NCBI GenBank assembly: GCA_963706555.1
Contig: OY970164.1
Coordinates: 124,001 to 188,000, forward strand
DNA length: 64,000 nt
Origin: Bog-473 sp963706555
GTDB taxonomy: Bacteria > Actinomycetota > Acidimicrobiia > Acidimicrobiales > RAAP-2
Direction: 5' to 3'
Shown here: one piece after another, positions 18,278 through 28,004 of the stretch
Layout: every line of letters starts with the position of its first letter
Position numbering within the stretch: position 1 is the first letter of the stretch
Translations under genes and position numbers: made by a program
The notes under the pieces: generated by a model
What the model saw: only the letters and a program-made list of their open reading frames with translations
What the model was told of the DNA's origin: nothing
Databases searched by the model: none

Positions 18278-20752
18278 TTACGTACTCTTGACCCTCGCCG
18301 ACAGGTTCCAGAAGATCGATGACATAGCTTTGCCTCCGAAAATCGACGATATGGCGGCGTCATGAGTCTCGCCAACGTGATCAACCCCCGAAGCCAGGAA
18401 CACATTGCCGATGTTGTCCCAGTACCCTTGGACGGACGTCGTCCGTACTATCGGATCTTCGCCAACGGCCACGATGTGCTTGCGAAGAAGATCCGGTAGT
18501 TCGTCCAAGAGGCCATTCTCTTCGAGGATGTCGATCGTATCCATTCCGGGCCGTCTGGCTACGAGCGGGCGTTGATCGTTGGGGTTCTTACCGACCAAGG
18601 GTACGCCCATGCCGATCGCTTTCCCTATGCCTGGATGATCTTCGACGGTGAGGAGCCGACGGTCCCACGTTATCCCTCCGGCCAGGCGCTCGGCGAGCCC
18701 GGTGTAGCGATGAGCACCGATCCCCGATCCATTTAGAACGTCTACCCACTCGGCCACCGAGCGCTTCGCCAATCGCTCCTCGAGCCACTCCTCGATATCG
18801 GAGTCACCGACATCGCTTACCGAATCCAGGCCAGCAACAGAGGCAACCTTGTCCCTGGTGCCGGGCCCATGGTCCGCGAAGTAGAACCAGCCGTCGTTTG
18901 CCCGGTACAGTCGATCAAAGGCACCCCAACCGAGCGCATCAGGTCCTCTGGGCTCGTTTCGGCGCCGGCCGTCGAAGCCCATCATGTAGGGCATCTGCAG
19001 CATCGTGGCAGTCCGCGACAGCGAAGAATTGACCTCTTGAGTCTCACCGGTGCGGTAGCGGTGAAAGAGGGCCACGAGGAGGCCAAAGGCACTCAGATGC
19101 GGACAAGCGTTGTCGTTAATTGGAAGCCCCGCGTAGAGAGGTGGACCGTCACCGCCAAGACGTTCGCTGATCCCGGTTCCGTGTTGCGCCAGCATATCGT
19201 GGCCCCGGTAGCCAGCTCGGTGTCCACCAATCGAGTGGAGCAACGTGCTCGAGTAGATAATGTCCGCGTTGGAGCGACGCACTTCTTCAAGGCTGAGTCC
19301 GAGGCGTTCAGCGACCGGAGGGGTGAAGACGTGGTGTACGACGTCCAGCGATCCCATCATGCGGCGGAGAACACGCTGGCCCGCCGCCGTCTTGAGATTC
19401 AGGAACATCATCCGCTTCCCGGCGTTGACCGTGCGATGGCCGAACAGGCAACTCGGGTCGTCCGAAAGCGGATTGATGTCGCCCATTGGAACTTCCGAAC
19501 TATCGATCTTGATCACTTCGGCGCCGTATTGAGCCAAGATCCTCGTCGCTGACGGCCCGGCAAATAGAATCGAAGCGTCGAGGACCCTAACGCCGGCGAG
19601 AGGCAGTCGAGACTGGGAGTCTACCGAGCTACCGGCCCGAAGCACCGGTTTGCTGTCAAGCTCAGGGAGCTCGCGGAGGATTTCCTCTCGGTCGGAATCG
19701 AGGGGATGGCGTGGCGAGCTGACTGTTGGCTCCGTACGGGAGAGCAGTACGGGGAACCCGCCCTGCCGTGTCTTGCCAAGCTCTGGATCGTCTATCGCGA
19801 CTACGCACTTACTGTCCGCAGCGTGCTCGTCCTCCAGCCACTCTTCGGATGTCCGGACGACGCCGACGGCAGCCTTGAGCTCCTCTTGCCCAAATCGTTC
19901 CCACTCCGCCGCAGTCCGTTGGGGCCACACTTCATCGAACAAGGTCCGAATATAGGAAACCTCATCATCATCGGCAGTCAGAATATCGGCTTCCGGCAGG
20001 AAGTGCTGAAGAAGCGCTTGGGCGCCGCGGGGCGGTGCGTCGACTTCGAAATAGCGTCCATCAGCCCCGCGGTGAAAGCCGGCAACGTTGGCGCGTTGGA
20101 AGCGTGCCAACGTTCCGAATTCCAACGCCCGCGACGTCGGCACTTCAGCCAACGCGCTAATCGCTTCAAAAGATGCGTCGAACAACGGGACCTCGATCCG
20201 GTCTCCGTTGCCCCAGCGGTAACGGGCTACCAGGGCCGCGGCGATCCGATGCGATGCGACGAACGCGGCAAAGCTCGACGCCAAGGGGAGGGCCGAGAAC
20301 CAGGGGTCACCGTCGACGGCGAACATTTGCCGGGGGTACAAGCTAGCGGCCGATGAGACGACCCCCTCCCATGCTGGTACAGCGGCCCGCGGGTCATCAC
20401 GTCCGAATCCGGGCAGCGAGCACCAGATCAGGTGCGGGTTCGTTGACAAGAACGACTCTGCTGCGAGGCCGAGTCGTTCCATCACGCCCGGACGGAAACC
20501 TTCAATGACGACGTCTGCCGCGTCGACCAAGCGCCGAGCGACGGCCAGGTCGGCATCTTCCTTGAGATCAAGGACGATGCTCCGTTTTCCTCGCTGTAAC
20601 GCCGCATTGACGGGATGGTTCCAGCGTGGACCGCCGGGAGGATCCACCCGGACAACGTCGGCTCCGAAGTCGGCGAGGAACATTGCGGTTAACGGCCCGG
20701 CCAAGTACTGGCCAAAGTCGATCACCCGTATGTCTTCCAGTGCGCTTGACAT
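18278..20752 (-). CDS. Tandem CaiB/BaiF family III CoA-transferase (two fused domains)
   Basis: Family III CoA-transferases move CoA between carboxylic acids. The protein has two copies of the domain: the first starts DIRVIDFGQYLAGPLTAMFL with ADVVRVDPPGGPRWNHP and RGKRSIVLDL; the second, from about residue 390, starts VRVLDASILFAGPSATRI with AEVIKIDSSE and GKRMMFLNLK. Both have the VxHxFxPGVxERLGL-type segment. ATG 20752 is chosen because the longer frame to 20788 adds only an unrelated leader. A fused dimer could form the interlocked active sites within one chain. It likely activates the pathway acid as a CoA thioester. Confidence 0.9.
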   Translation of the reverse strand: MSSALEDIRVIDFGQYLAGPLTAMFLADFGADVVRVDPPGGPRWNHPVNAALQRGKRSIVLDLKEDADLAVARRLVDAADVVIEGFRPGVMERLGLAAESFLSTNPHLIWCSLPGFGRDDPRAAVPAWEGVVSSAASLYPRQMFAVDGDPWFSALPLASSFAAFVASHRIAAALVARYRWGNGDRIEVPLFDASFEAISALAEVPTSRALEFGTLARFQRANVAGFHRGADGRYFEVDAPPRGAQALLQHFLPEADILTADDDEVSYIRTLFDEVWPQRTAAEWERFGQEELKAAVGVVRTSEEWLEDEHAADSKCVVAIDDPELGKTRQGGFPVLLSRTEPTVSSPRHPLDSDREEILRELPELDSKPVLRAGSSVDSQSRLPLAGVRVLDASILFAGPSATRILAQYGAEVIKIDSSEVPMGDINPLSDDPSCLFGHRTVNAGKRMMFLNLKTAAGQRVLRRMMGSLDVVHHVFTPPVAERLGLSLEEVRRSNADIIYSSTLLHSIGGHRAGYRGHDMLAQHGTGISERLGGDGPPLYAGLPINDNACPHLSAFGLLVALFHRYRTGETQEVNSSLSRTATMLQMPYMMGFDGRRRNEPRGPDALGWGAFDRLYRANDGWFYFADHGPGTRDKVASVAGLDSVSDVGDSDIEEWLEERLAKRSVAEWVDVLNGSGIGAHRYTGLAERLAGGITWDRRLLTVEDHPGIGKAIGMGVPLVGKNPNDQRPLVARRPGMDTIDILEENGLLDELPDLLRKHIVAVGEDPIVRTTSVQGYWDNIGNVFLASGVDHVGETHDAAISSIFGGKAMSSIFWNLSARVKST

Positions 20753-21269
20753 CAACCGAATGTCCTTTCCCTGTTGAAGGTCTGCCACCGGATAGCTCGC
20801 GCGGGACCCTCCCGGGGGGATAGGAGACGCGCTCCGCGCAAGCTATCCGGTGGCATAACGTAACCATGGAGTGATGCAGCTGAAATTGGAATCGCTCGCT
20901 TTCGACCCCGAGACCAAACGCACTGAAGAAGATCGTTCTTGAATCGGTTGCCCATGGACATCTGCTCGGCTCGATGAAACGACAACGTGTTGGTGAGGGC
21001 CTTTCTCTAGAATCGGGAGACTTACGCCGATTGCCAACTCCGGCGAAACCGACCTGGCCGATTCATAGAGGCCGACTTGGAGGTCTGGAGCGCACGCGCG
21101 CCCAGAGCATTGCCGACTCGACATGACCGAGCAGCTAACGCTGCCCTCTTGGGGCAGGCATGTTCGGCTGGATCGGCGCAGTCGTCTATAGGAGCACGCT
21201 GGCCTCACGAATGAGCACACGGTTGGACGCCACTCCTCGGCAGGGTCGTTGAAATGTCGCTAGCTCCAC
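20753..21269. other. Intergenic, nothing recognised
   Basis: This 517-bp gap between the CoA-transferase and the esterase holds only frames of implausible composition. No operator of the recurring type was found. Confidence 0.4.
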
Positions 21270-22229
21270 TCATGGCTCGGGTCCAACGCTTAGTCGTAAA
21301 CCTCGCCGTACGGCTTCTATTGTCTCCGCTTGTAGGCGGCGTGAAACTGCCGCCCCAGGCGCGACGGCGTGCGAACCGTGAAACGTTCCGGGATAGACGT
21401 GAAGTTCAACCGTGACTCCCGCTTCCAGGAGGCGCGCAGCAAAGCTGATCGCCTCGTCGCGCAGAGGATCAAACTCCATGGCATTTATGTAAGCAGCAGG
21501 CAGCCCACGAAGGTCCTTTGCTCTTGCCGGCGCCGCATATTCGGGGATATCCCCACTTAGCGATCCCAAATAGTTCTTCCATGCACCAACTGCGCCGTAG
21601 CGCGTCAAGATGGGCGTGTCTACAAATTGGCGCATGCTCGGGGTGTCGAGCCGATCGTCCAGCGTTGGTAAACCCAGAAACTGAAAGCAAAGCAGAGGCC
21701 CCGCTTCGTCTCTTGTCCTCAAAGCGACTGCGGCCGCCAGGGTTCCGCCGGCCGATTTGCCGAATACGCCGATACGAGTCCGGTCTATGTTCAGTTTGAG
21801 TGCTTCGCCATGAAGCCAGGCCAAGGCAGTCATGCAATCATCGAGTGCTGCCGGGTACGGGTGCTCCGGGGCTAGCTTGTAGTCGACCGACGCCACCACG
21901 ATGCCAAGCTCACGCACTAACGCCACCGCGTCACCAGCTTCGGAGTCGAGGTCGCCCGTTATAAACCCTCCACCATGAATGTGTAGCAAGGCACCGGTCA
22001 CCCCACTGCGCCGCGCAGGCCTATATAGCCTCACCAACACTTCCGTTCCATCCCGTACCGGGACTTGAACATCGCTGATATCGATTCCGCTGACGTCCAA
22101 GGCAGGCGGGCGCCCTGCCATGCTACGAAGTTTAACAAGTGCCGCTCTGGCGGCCCCTGCATCGGCCCAGTCGATCACGGGAATCATCCCGATTATGGGG
22201 GCCAGTTCGGGATCGAAGGCGTATGTCAA
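21270..22229 (-). CDS. Alpha/beta hydrolase, HSL-type esterase
   Basis: A 319-residue carboxylic-ester hydrolase of the hormone-sensitive-lipase branch. It shows the oxyanion motif HGGG (85-88), nucleophile motif GKSAG (S159 at 157-161), a downstream acid in MEFDPLRDEA and a C-terminal His in PGTFHGSHA. The block SVDYKLAPEHPYPAALDD is typical of the group. There is no signal peptide, so it is cytoplasmic. It may open an ester or lactone intermediate of the pathway. Confidence 0.92.
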   Translation of the reverse strand: MTYAFDPELAPIIGMIPVIDWADAGAARAALVKLRSMAGRPPALDVSGIDISDVQVPVRDGTEVLVRLYRPARRSGVTGALLHIHGGGFITGDLDSEAGDAVALVRELGIVVASVDYKLAPEHPYPAALDDCMTALAWLHGEALKLNIDRTRIGVFGKSAGGTLAAAVALRTRDEAGPLLCFQFLGLPTLDDRLDTPSMRQFVDTPILTRYGAVGAWKNYLGSLSGDIPEYAAPARAKDLRGLPAAYINAMEFDPLRDEAISFAARLLEAGVTVELHVYPGTFHGSHAVAPGAAVSRRLQAETIEAVRRGLRLSVGPEP

Positions 22230-22591
22230 TGTCAGTCCTCAATTTGTCGGGTGACCGCAAGCGTGCCGCGACTTGCAATGGCAGATCGGAATACACCAGT
22301 AGCGGCACGCTGCATACAGTCCTCAGCAAACAGCGCGGCGTTGAGTCCGTGGCGAAACAGACGATCGATCACTGCCTGCAACCATCAACTTCTCACTTCC
22401 TCAGTAACAGGTGCGATGACCTCAATAGTTCGAGTGCTTTGAGGTGTGACCCACTCGCCCCCGATGAAGAGTCCTTTTTGATCGACGTCTCTTGTCCCTC
22501 CCTGGTAATCCGGCACTCAAATTCGAGTACGAATCTGCCTCAGCATTCGTGTCACGAAAGTTGGGGTTAGCTCGCCGACCGGCTACTGAGA
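22230..22591. other. Intergenic, nothing recognised
   Basis: No gene or clear regulatory element was found in this 362-bp gap between two minus-strand genes. Confidence 0.4.
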
Positions 22592-23920
22592 CTAGAAGGC
22601 CAGAGTCAGTGGTTTGTTGACGTCCCCACGGGGATAGTATTCGGCTTCGGCTGGGGAAAGTATCGTCCGGATGTCGGGGCCGATAGCCTGCGACACTTTG
22701 CGAAGTGTGTCTATGTCGAAGCCCCATAGGTGGGCGGCGTTCTGTCCCAACATGAGACGAGCTTCGTCGGCGGGCACCCCCACAGCTCCGAGCGTCGCCC
22801 GAAGCCAATCGGTCGTGCCCGGACCGCTGGCCCAGGTGCCTTCGTGGTGGGGGTAGTCCATCCCAATGCAGATCTTGTGAACCCCTATTTCGTAGCGCGC
22901 CTCGGCCTCCGCACGCGAGAACAATGACGACCCCATGTGAATCTGTCGCTCGTAGTACTCCGACGGCTTGTGTTTAACGACCTCGCGTACGTCCCGTCGC
23001 AGATAACTCTTCTCGTATGAATAGTCCATGCCGCCAATGGCACTGGTAACCCAACCCGAACCCTGCTCTGTAAGTGCAACCTGTAGTCCGGGGTGGCGCT
23101 CGAGAACTCCCCCCCAGATCAAGTGAGCCAAGATCTGCTGTGTATAGAAGAACACCTGGGCTGTCATGAGAGGTATTGCGCAGGTCGGATGCGGCACCGC
23201 CATGTATGACTTGTAAGAACTGTGCTTGCTTACGGAGGATATGGAGACATGGCTTGCAACGGGCATTCTGAGTTCCTCCAGTACGTCCCAAATGGGCTCG
23301 TGCCGGGGATGGAAGAAAGGTATCGCTTCGTCGAGGGTCGGAAGTACTATCCCAACCAAGCCGTGCTCTTTGGCCCAGTGGATTTCGGCCACGGTGTCTT
23401 CGACGTCAACAAAACTCACAGTCGCTAGACCGCCTAACCGCCCGGCCGACTCGGAGCAGAAGTCGGCTAGCCACCGGTTGTAGGCCTTATTCGCCACCTC
23501 GATTTGTTCAGGAGTGCGCTCAATTCCGAGGAGGGCGGACTTAAGTGCTGAGTGGAGCTCGAACGGCAGTCCGAAATCAGGAAAAAGGAGCTCGGCCGCA
23601 ACGCCCTCACGATCCAGTTCCTTCATCCGCAAGTGGGGATTGCTTTGGCCGCCGAGCCGTCCAGGATTGATGACCGTATCGACCCAATCAACGACAACAT
23701 ACGGATCCAGGCGGTTCTTCAGGCTCTCCGCGTCAGTGGTCAGCGTTCCCTCTTTGTCATGCAGATCACAGAAGGTGTCGAATTCGTCTCGATATGCAAC
23801 CGCAACATACGGTCGGTAATCGCGCATCCGAGCCGTCGCGTGGCCATCTGACGAGACAACAAGCACTCTGTCGTCAGTAACCTGCTGCTCATGGACCGCG
23901 TCCACGGTGTCTTGAGGCAT
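22592..23920 (-). CDS. Amidohydrolase family 2 metal-dependent hydrolase
   Basis: The 442-residue protein belongs to the TIM-barrel amidohydrolase-2 group (decarboxylases and C-C hydrolases such as ACMSD-like enzymes). Landmarks are the metal motif SSDGHA (23-28), WAKEHGLVGIVLPTLDEA, HPGLQVALTEQGSGWV and the closing GMDYPHHEGTW, the last Asp being the usual catalytic metal ligand. A Liv cluster is divergently oriented, and an operator lies 61 bp upstream. It resembles the 58.9-60.3 kb amidohydrolase more than the others. Confidence 0.9.
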   Translation of the reverse strand: MPQDTVDAVHEQQVTDDRVLVVSSDGHATARMRDYRPYVAVAYRDEFDTFCDLHDKEGTLTTDAESLKNRLDPYVVVDWVDTVINPGRLGGQSNPHLRMKELDREGVAAELLFPDFGLPFELHSALKSALLGIERTPEQIEVANKAYNRWLADFCSESAGRLGGLATVSFVDVEDTVAEIHWAKEHGLVGIVLPTLDEAIPFFHPRHEPIWDVLEELRMPVASHVSISSVSKHSSYKSYMAVPHPTCAIPLMTAQVFFYTQQILAHLIWGGVLERHPGLQVALTEQGSGWVTSAIGGMDYSYEKSYLRRDVREVVKHKPSEYYERQIHMGSSLFSRAEAEARYEIGVHKICIGMDYPHHEGTWASGPGTTDWLRATLGAVGVPADEARLMLGQNAAHLWGFDIDTLRKVSQAIGPDIRTILSPAEAEYYPRGDVNKPLTLAF

Positions 23921-23956
23921 TCCTCTCCCCTCATTCCTGAAATGCGCAAGTGCTGC

Positions 23957-23998
23957 ACTTTATTTCGACCATGGGCAGTTGTCAACTAAGACGTTGAT
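23957..23998 (-). promoter_or_regulatory. Operator-promoter, site 2 (GTCAAC-TAAGAC-GTTGAT)
   Basis: The inverted repeat is 23981-23998. On the minus strand TTGACA (-35) is followed after 17 bp by TAAAGT (-10, 23962-23957), about 40 bp before the amidohydrolase start at 23920. Confidence 0.72.
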
Positions 23999-24083
23999 AC
24001 CCCCGTAAGTTGCGTTGAACTCCCGTGGTTCCGAGGGCACGCCAAGCCCTCAACATCAAACCCCGTCCCGCGAATATCCTCTA

Positions 24084-24125
24084 GTCAACGTCCGCGTTTA
24101 CACACCGGCTCAATTCAGGTATTGT
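24084..24125 (+). promoter_or_regulatory. Operator-promoter, site 3, one mismatch (GTCAAC-GTCCGC-GTTTAC)
   Basis: The repeat spans 24084-24101 with one base different in the right half. On the plus strand TTTACA (-35) is followed after 17 bp by TATTGT (-10, 24120-24125). It faces the livHMFG cluster starting at 24424 and would leave a leader of about 290 nt. With site 2 it makes a divergent control region. Confidence 0.5.
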
Positions 24126-24423
24126 TATGACTTGTAGATGTCATCGATGAGGGGAAGTGTCGCCGTCAACGTCAGGGGGTCCAACTTTTTATGTCGAATC
24201 TGCCAGCTACGGGGCGGCCCATACGGCGCACCGTAGCTCGTCTTACTTGGTGTGATGTAGGCGACCGGGATTCCTGCAATCTGTGGATGACCAAAGCGAA
24301 TGAAACGCGCACCTGGCGTCAGTGGGTGCCAGGTTTCGATGGATCGGCAGAAAGGACCAACCGTCTGACCGGTCGCCTAGCGCACAACGATATTCGACTT
24401 CAGCAGGAGAGCGTAACGTCACG

Positions 24424-25305
24424 ATGCCGGCCGAGTTCGCAAACATCCTTGTAGGCGCCATCGCCCTCGGGTGCGTATTCGGCCTAGTTGGCGTCGGGTT
24501 CGTCATCCTCTACCGTTCTACCGGCGTAATGAGCTTCGTGCAGGGAGAGTTCATGCTCCTTGGGGGCTTCGTCTTCTACTCCTTGACTAGCACGGCCCAC
24601 CTGTCGTTAATCCCCGCACTGGTCGTCGCCATCGTCGCCGTCGGACTGGCCGGAGTCCTTTCGTACCTCGTCGTGTTCAGCCGTGTCTACGACTCCGAGG
24701 CCTTCGCTGTCTCGGTGGCAACCATTGGGTTGGGGTCACTGCTGCTTGCGATCATGTCGCTCGTTTGGGGGTCGAACACGTTGCAGCTTCCAAATGTGGT
24801 CAGCTTCACTCCGATCCATCTAGCTCTCAACTTCACGATCAACAGTGTCTTCATCGTGACCGTCGTCTTGGCGGTAGTCATTATCGCGCTTCTCATCCTC
24901 GGGATTAAGAAGACCCGTCTTGGCTTGAAGATGCAGGCCATTGCAGACGCCCCTGGATTGGTTGTTTACCTCGGAGTGAACGTCGTGTCGCTCTCGGCGC
25001 TGGCATGGGGCTTGTCGGCCGCCACGGCAGCAGCGGCGGGAATCGCCTACAGCCTGTCGACAGTGGTTAGCCCTGCGAACCTTCCTCCACTCGGCTTTCT
25101 CGCCTTCCCGGCAATCCTGTTGGGTGGATTGGACAGCATTGGCGGCGCACTTGTCGGTGGCCTAATCCTTGCACTCGCCGAGGCGGCTGGAACCACACTC
25201 TTCGGCGGGATATGGGAGGACATGGTGGGCTACGGGCTTCTGTTCGCGGTGCTGATAGTTCGGCCGCAGGGACTATTCGGGGCTCGGCAGGTCGTGCGGG
25301 TATGA
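24424..25305 (+). CDS. livH: Liv-type ABC permease LivH
   Basis: Inner-membrane channel subunit of the second HAAT importer. From ATG 24424 it reads FANILVGAIALGCVFGLVGV then GFVILYRSTGVMSFVQGEFM, the LivH signature, with about eight hydrophobic helices and the LPPLGFLAFPAILLGGLDS loop near the C-terminus that contacts the ATPase. An AGGAG lies 15 bp upstream. The frame is open further upstream to 24322, but that part is not LivH-like. It is the first gene of livHMFG; no binding protein is present in this operon. Confidence 0.92.
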   Translation: MPAEFANILVGAIALGCVFGLVGVGFVILYRSTGVMSFVQGEFMLLGGFVFYSLTSTAHLSLIPALVVAIVAVGLAGVLSYLVVFSRVYDSEAFAVSVATIGLGSLLLAIMSLVWGSNTLQLPNVVSFTPIHLALNFTINSVFIVTVVLAVVIIALLILGIKKTRLGLKMQAIADAPGLVVYLGVNVVSLSALAWGLSAATAAAAGIAYSLSTVVSPANLPPLGFLAFPAILLGGLDSIGGALVGGLILALAEAAGTTLFGGIWEDMVGYGLLFAVLIVRPQGLFGARQVVRV

Positions 25306-25351
25306 GGTGCCAACCGAACCCGACGCGGGGTGAGGGGTTGGGCCAGAGCCA

Positions 25352-26392
25352 ATGAGCAAGGTGACAGTTTCCGAGGTGCGTTCGCGAATCGGGTTCGGTA
25401 GCGCGGTCTTCTGGCTTATCGTCCTGGCGGCGGCGGCGTGGATCGGCTTCGGTGGGAGCCAATTCTCGCTACTCACCGCCAACTTGATCATCATCTATGC
25501 CATTGCTGCCCTCGCTCAGGACTGGCTAATCGGACATGCGGGCCAGATCTCTATAGGTGGCGCGGCCTTCATGGCGGTGGGCGCTTTCACCACGGGTGCC
25601 ATGAACACCGCGGGGGTCACGAACCTCGGGTTGACGATGCTGGCGAGTTTGGTTGCGGGAGCAGTCCTAGGGCTGCTGGTCGGCCTGCCGGCATCCCGCC
25701 TTCGGGGACTGTACCTTCTGTTAACCACACTAGCCTTCCAATATATCGTCAGCTTCGTGGCTCAGGAGTACCAGGGTCATGTGGCTCAGGGCGGCCTATC
25801 TGTCGCGCCGGGCAATCTCTTCGGAGTTGAGTTCTCTAACGGACGTTCGGCCTTCTTCGTTTTCTCCGGGGCACTGGCCATAGTGGTGTTCCTTCTGCAG
25901 GGTATGTATCGGCGTTCGCCAGGCCGCGCTTGGCAGTCGATCCGGGAAAGCGAGATCGCGGCGGGGGTCGTTGGGGTCAACGTCGCCCAATGGAAGCTCT
26001 CCGCCTTTGTAGGCAGCTCAGCTCTTACATCCCTTGCCGGCTGCTTCTTCGCGTACTACTCCGGCGTGGTTTCGTACGATACGTTCTCGCTCGAACTAGC
26101 CATCAGCCTCATCGTCATGGTGTTCGTCGGCGGAACGGGGACCATCGCTGGACCAATCGTCGGGTCGTGCTTTGTCGGCCTTGTTCCATATGTCCTCCAG
26201 CGGGCGAACGCTGCTATCCCGTCTTCCTCGTCGACGGGCCAGTGGCTGTCGACTAACGAATCGGTGATCGCGAGCGGTCTCTATGCCCTGGCGTTCCTTG
26301 TGGTCATGCTCTACGAACAGAAAGGTCTCGTTGCAGCGGTCCCGCGCCTCGGTCGTGCCATCACCCGCCGCGTGTACGGCGGGTGCGTGTAA
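25352..26392 (+). CDS. livM: Liv-type ABC permease LivM
   Basis: The second channel subunit, 346 residues. It has the LivM pattern DWLIGHAGQISIGGAAFMAV, LRGLYLLLTTLAFQYIV and VMVFVGGTGTIAGPIVGS. About ten hydrophobic helices are visible. It starts 46 bp after livH and overlaps the next gene by 10 bp, indicating one transcript. Confidence 0.92.
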   Translation: MSKVTVSEVRSRIGFGSAVFWLIVLAAAAWIGFGGSQFSLLTANLIIIYAIAALAQDWLIGHAGQISIGGAAFMAVGAFTTGAMNTAGVTNLGLTMLASLVAGAVLGLLVGLPASRLRGLYLLLTTLAFQYIVSFVAQEYQGHVAQGGLSVAPGNLFGVEFSNGRSAFFVFSGALAIVVFLLQGMYRRSPGRAWQSIRESEIAAGVVGVNVAQWKLSAFVGSSALTSLAGCFFAYYSGVVSYDTFSLELAISLIVMVFVGGTGTIAGPIVGSCFVGLVPYVLQRANAAIPSSSSTGQWLSTNESVIASGLYALAFLVVMLYEQKGLVAAVPRLGRAITRRVYGGCV

Positions 26393-27219
26393 CTGAAGGT
26401 GGTGAAGTTGCGATACGCGAGGTCGGTGATGGGGCTGAGCTCCGCATGCCGCCAGAGGCAGTCGTCGAGGTGCGGGGAGCAAGCGAACGATCGGACCGAG
26501 ATACCCTCGAGAGGAACGGCACGCGGCCACTCCTCCTGATCGACCAGCTGCACGTCCGCTACGCATCGGGAGCGGTGGGCGTGGAAAAGGTCTCGTTCAC
26601 CCTTGCCGCCGGATCCTTCACTGGTCTGATCGGGCGCAACGGAGCGGGCAAGACGACGACCTTGTTCGCCGTGGCCGGCTTCCCCAAACGGGACAGGGTA
26701 GTCGTGAGTGGGGTGGTGCAGATAGACGGGACGGATGTCAGCGGCCTCTCGCCGCGACGCCGCTCCGAGCTTGGGATCGTCGTGGTCCCGGAGCGTGACA
26801 AGATGTGTCCGTCCCTTACGGTGGCAGAGCATCTTCGTCTCCTCACCCGAGACAAAGAGGCGATCCGGGAGACGATGGAGCGCTTCCCGGTGGTAGCGAG
26901 GAAGGCCAAGTCCCCAGCAGGACTGCTTAGTGGCGGAGAGCGGCAGCTCGTGTCGATCGCATTGGCCTCGAGCCGACGTCCCCGGTTGATTCTTCTCGAC
27001 GAATTGTCGCTAGGACTCGCTCCCGTGGCAGTCGCGGCGGTGCTCGAGGGTCTTGAAGCGTTGCGGCAGGATGGAACGACAATTCTAGTGGTCGATCAGG
27101 ACGCCTCTTCGATGCTCGAGTCATGTGACTCGTATTTCGTGCTCGACCACGGAGTCCTGGTCGATCAACAGAGCACGGAGGCTGTCCCGTCGGGGACGGT
27201 ACTCGGCGGCGTCACATGA
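26383..27219 (+). CDS. livF: Liv-type ABC ATPase LivF
   Basis: ATP-hydrolysing subunit with Walker A GRNGAGKTTT, signature LSGGERQLV and Walker B LILLDELSLGLAP. The LivF body begins at PLLLIDQLHVRY, about 48 residues in; the leader from the GTG at 26383 is unusual, and ATG 26446 is a possible start. It overlaps livM by 10 bp and livG by 4 bp (ATGA). The order livH-M-F-G, with F before G, is the reverse of the common G-F order. Its last 78 bases recur inverted at the right edge of the window. Confidence 0.9.
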   Translation: MRVTEGGEVAIREVGDGAELRMPPEAVVEVRGASERSDRDTLERNGTRPLLLIDQLHVRYASGAVGVEKVSFTLAAGSFTGLIGRNGAGKTTTLFAVAGFPKRDRVVVSGVVQIDGTDVSGLSPRRRSELGIVVVPERDKMCPSLTVAEHLRLLTRDKEAIRETMERFPVVARKAKSPAGLLSGGERQLVSIALASSRRPRLILLDELSLGLAPVAVAAVLEGLEALRQDGTTILVVDQDASSMLESCDSYFVLDHGVLVDQQSTEAVPSGTVLGGVT

Positions 27220-27405
27220 GTGAAGGCGACGTGATGCTCGACGTGGCAGGAATCACCGTTGAGTTCGGCGGGGTCCGAGCCGTCAACGATGTGTCGTTCC
27301 ACGTGAGTGAAGGGGAGGTATTCGGCATCGTCGGCCCGAACGGGGCGGGGAAGACCACGCTGTTGAATTGCGTGAGCGGCCTGATACGCCCGGGGACAGG
27401 AGCCG
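27142..27405 (+). repeat. livF-livG junction, copy within the intact operon
   Basis: This is the partner of 63737-64000 in opposite orientation, 36 kb away. At this end the livG gene continues normally beyond 27405. The left limit is set only by the window edge of the other copy. Confidence 0.9.
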
Positions 27406-28004
27406 TCAGGTTTCGCGGCAGACGGATCGAAGGCCAACGACCCCATCGGATCGCTGCCATGGGGCTGGCGAGAACGTTCCAGAACGCCCATTTCTTCAAG
27501 GATCTCACTGCCGAGCGCTACCTCATGCTGGGCATGCTCCACCACGGGCCTTCCCTGGCGTTCGCTGCGGCCATTGGAACCCGAGGGACCCGCAGACGGG
27601 AGCGGGAGCAGGCTGCTGTCGCCCGGAGGACGCTGGCGCTGTTCGGTATCGAGGCAAGCGCGGACGTAAGGTTGAGAGAGCTCCCATACGGCGTCCAACG
27701 GGTCGTGGACGTCGCCCGAGCGATGGCCTCTTCCCCATCGCTGATCTTGATGGACGAACCGACCTCAGGGACCGTGAGTGGTGAGCGCGAGCGCCTCGTC
27801 GGCATAGTCTCGTACTTGAAGAGTTCAGGGGTTACCGTCATCATCGTTGACCACGATGTCAATTTCGTTCGGCGTTGTTGCCAGCGGATGTTAGTGCTCG
27901 ACTATGGCCAGGCGCTCGCAGTTGGCGCGCCAGCCGAGGTGTTTGAGCGCGCCGACGTGAAGGCGGCCTACATCGGCATCAGCCAGAAGGCCCACGCCAC
28001 ATGA
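27216..28004 (+). CDS. livG: Liv-type ABC ATPase LivG
   Basis: The partner ATPase, 262 residues, with Walker A GPNGAGKTT, GLARTFQNAHFF (Q-loop region), the degenerate LivG-type signature LPYGVQRVVDVARA and Walker B LILMDEPTSG. After the Walker B the usual GLN is TVS here. H-loop is VDHDVNFV. ATG 27216 overlaps the livF stop. Its first 190 bp are repeated in inverse orientation at 63737-63926. Confidence 0.92.
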   Translation: MSEGDVMLDVAGITVEFGGVRAVNDVSFHVSEGEVFGIVGPNGAGKTTLLNCVSGLIRPGTGAVRFRGRRIEGQRPHRIAAMGLARTFQNAHFFKDLTAERYLMLGMLHHGPSLAFAAAIGTRGTRRREREQAAVARRTLALFGIEASADVRLRELPYGVQRVVDVARAMASSPSLILMDEPTSGTVSGERERLVGIVSYLKSSGVTVIIVDHDVNFVRRCCQRMLVLDYGQALAVGAPAEVFERADVKAAYIGISQKAHAT

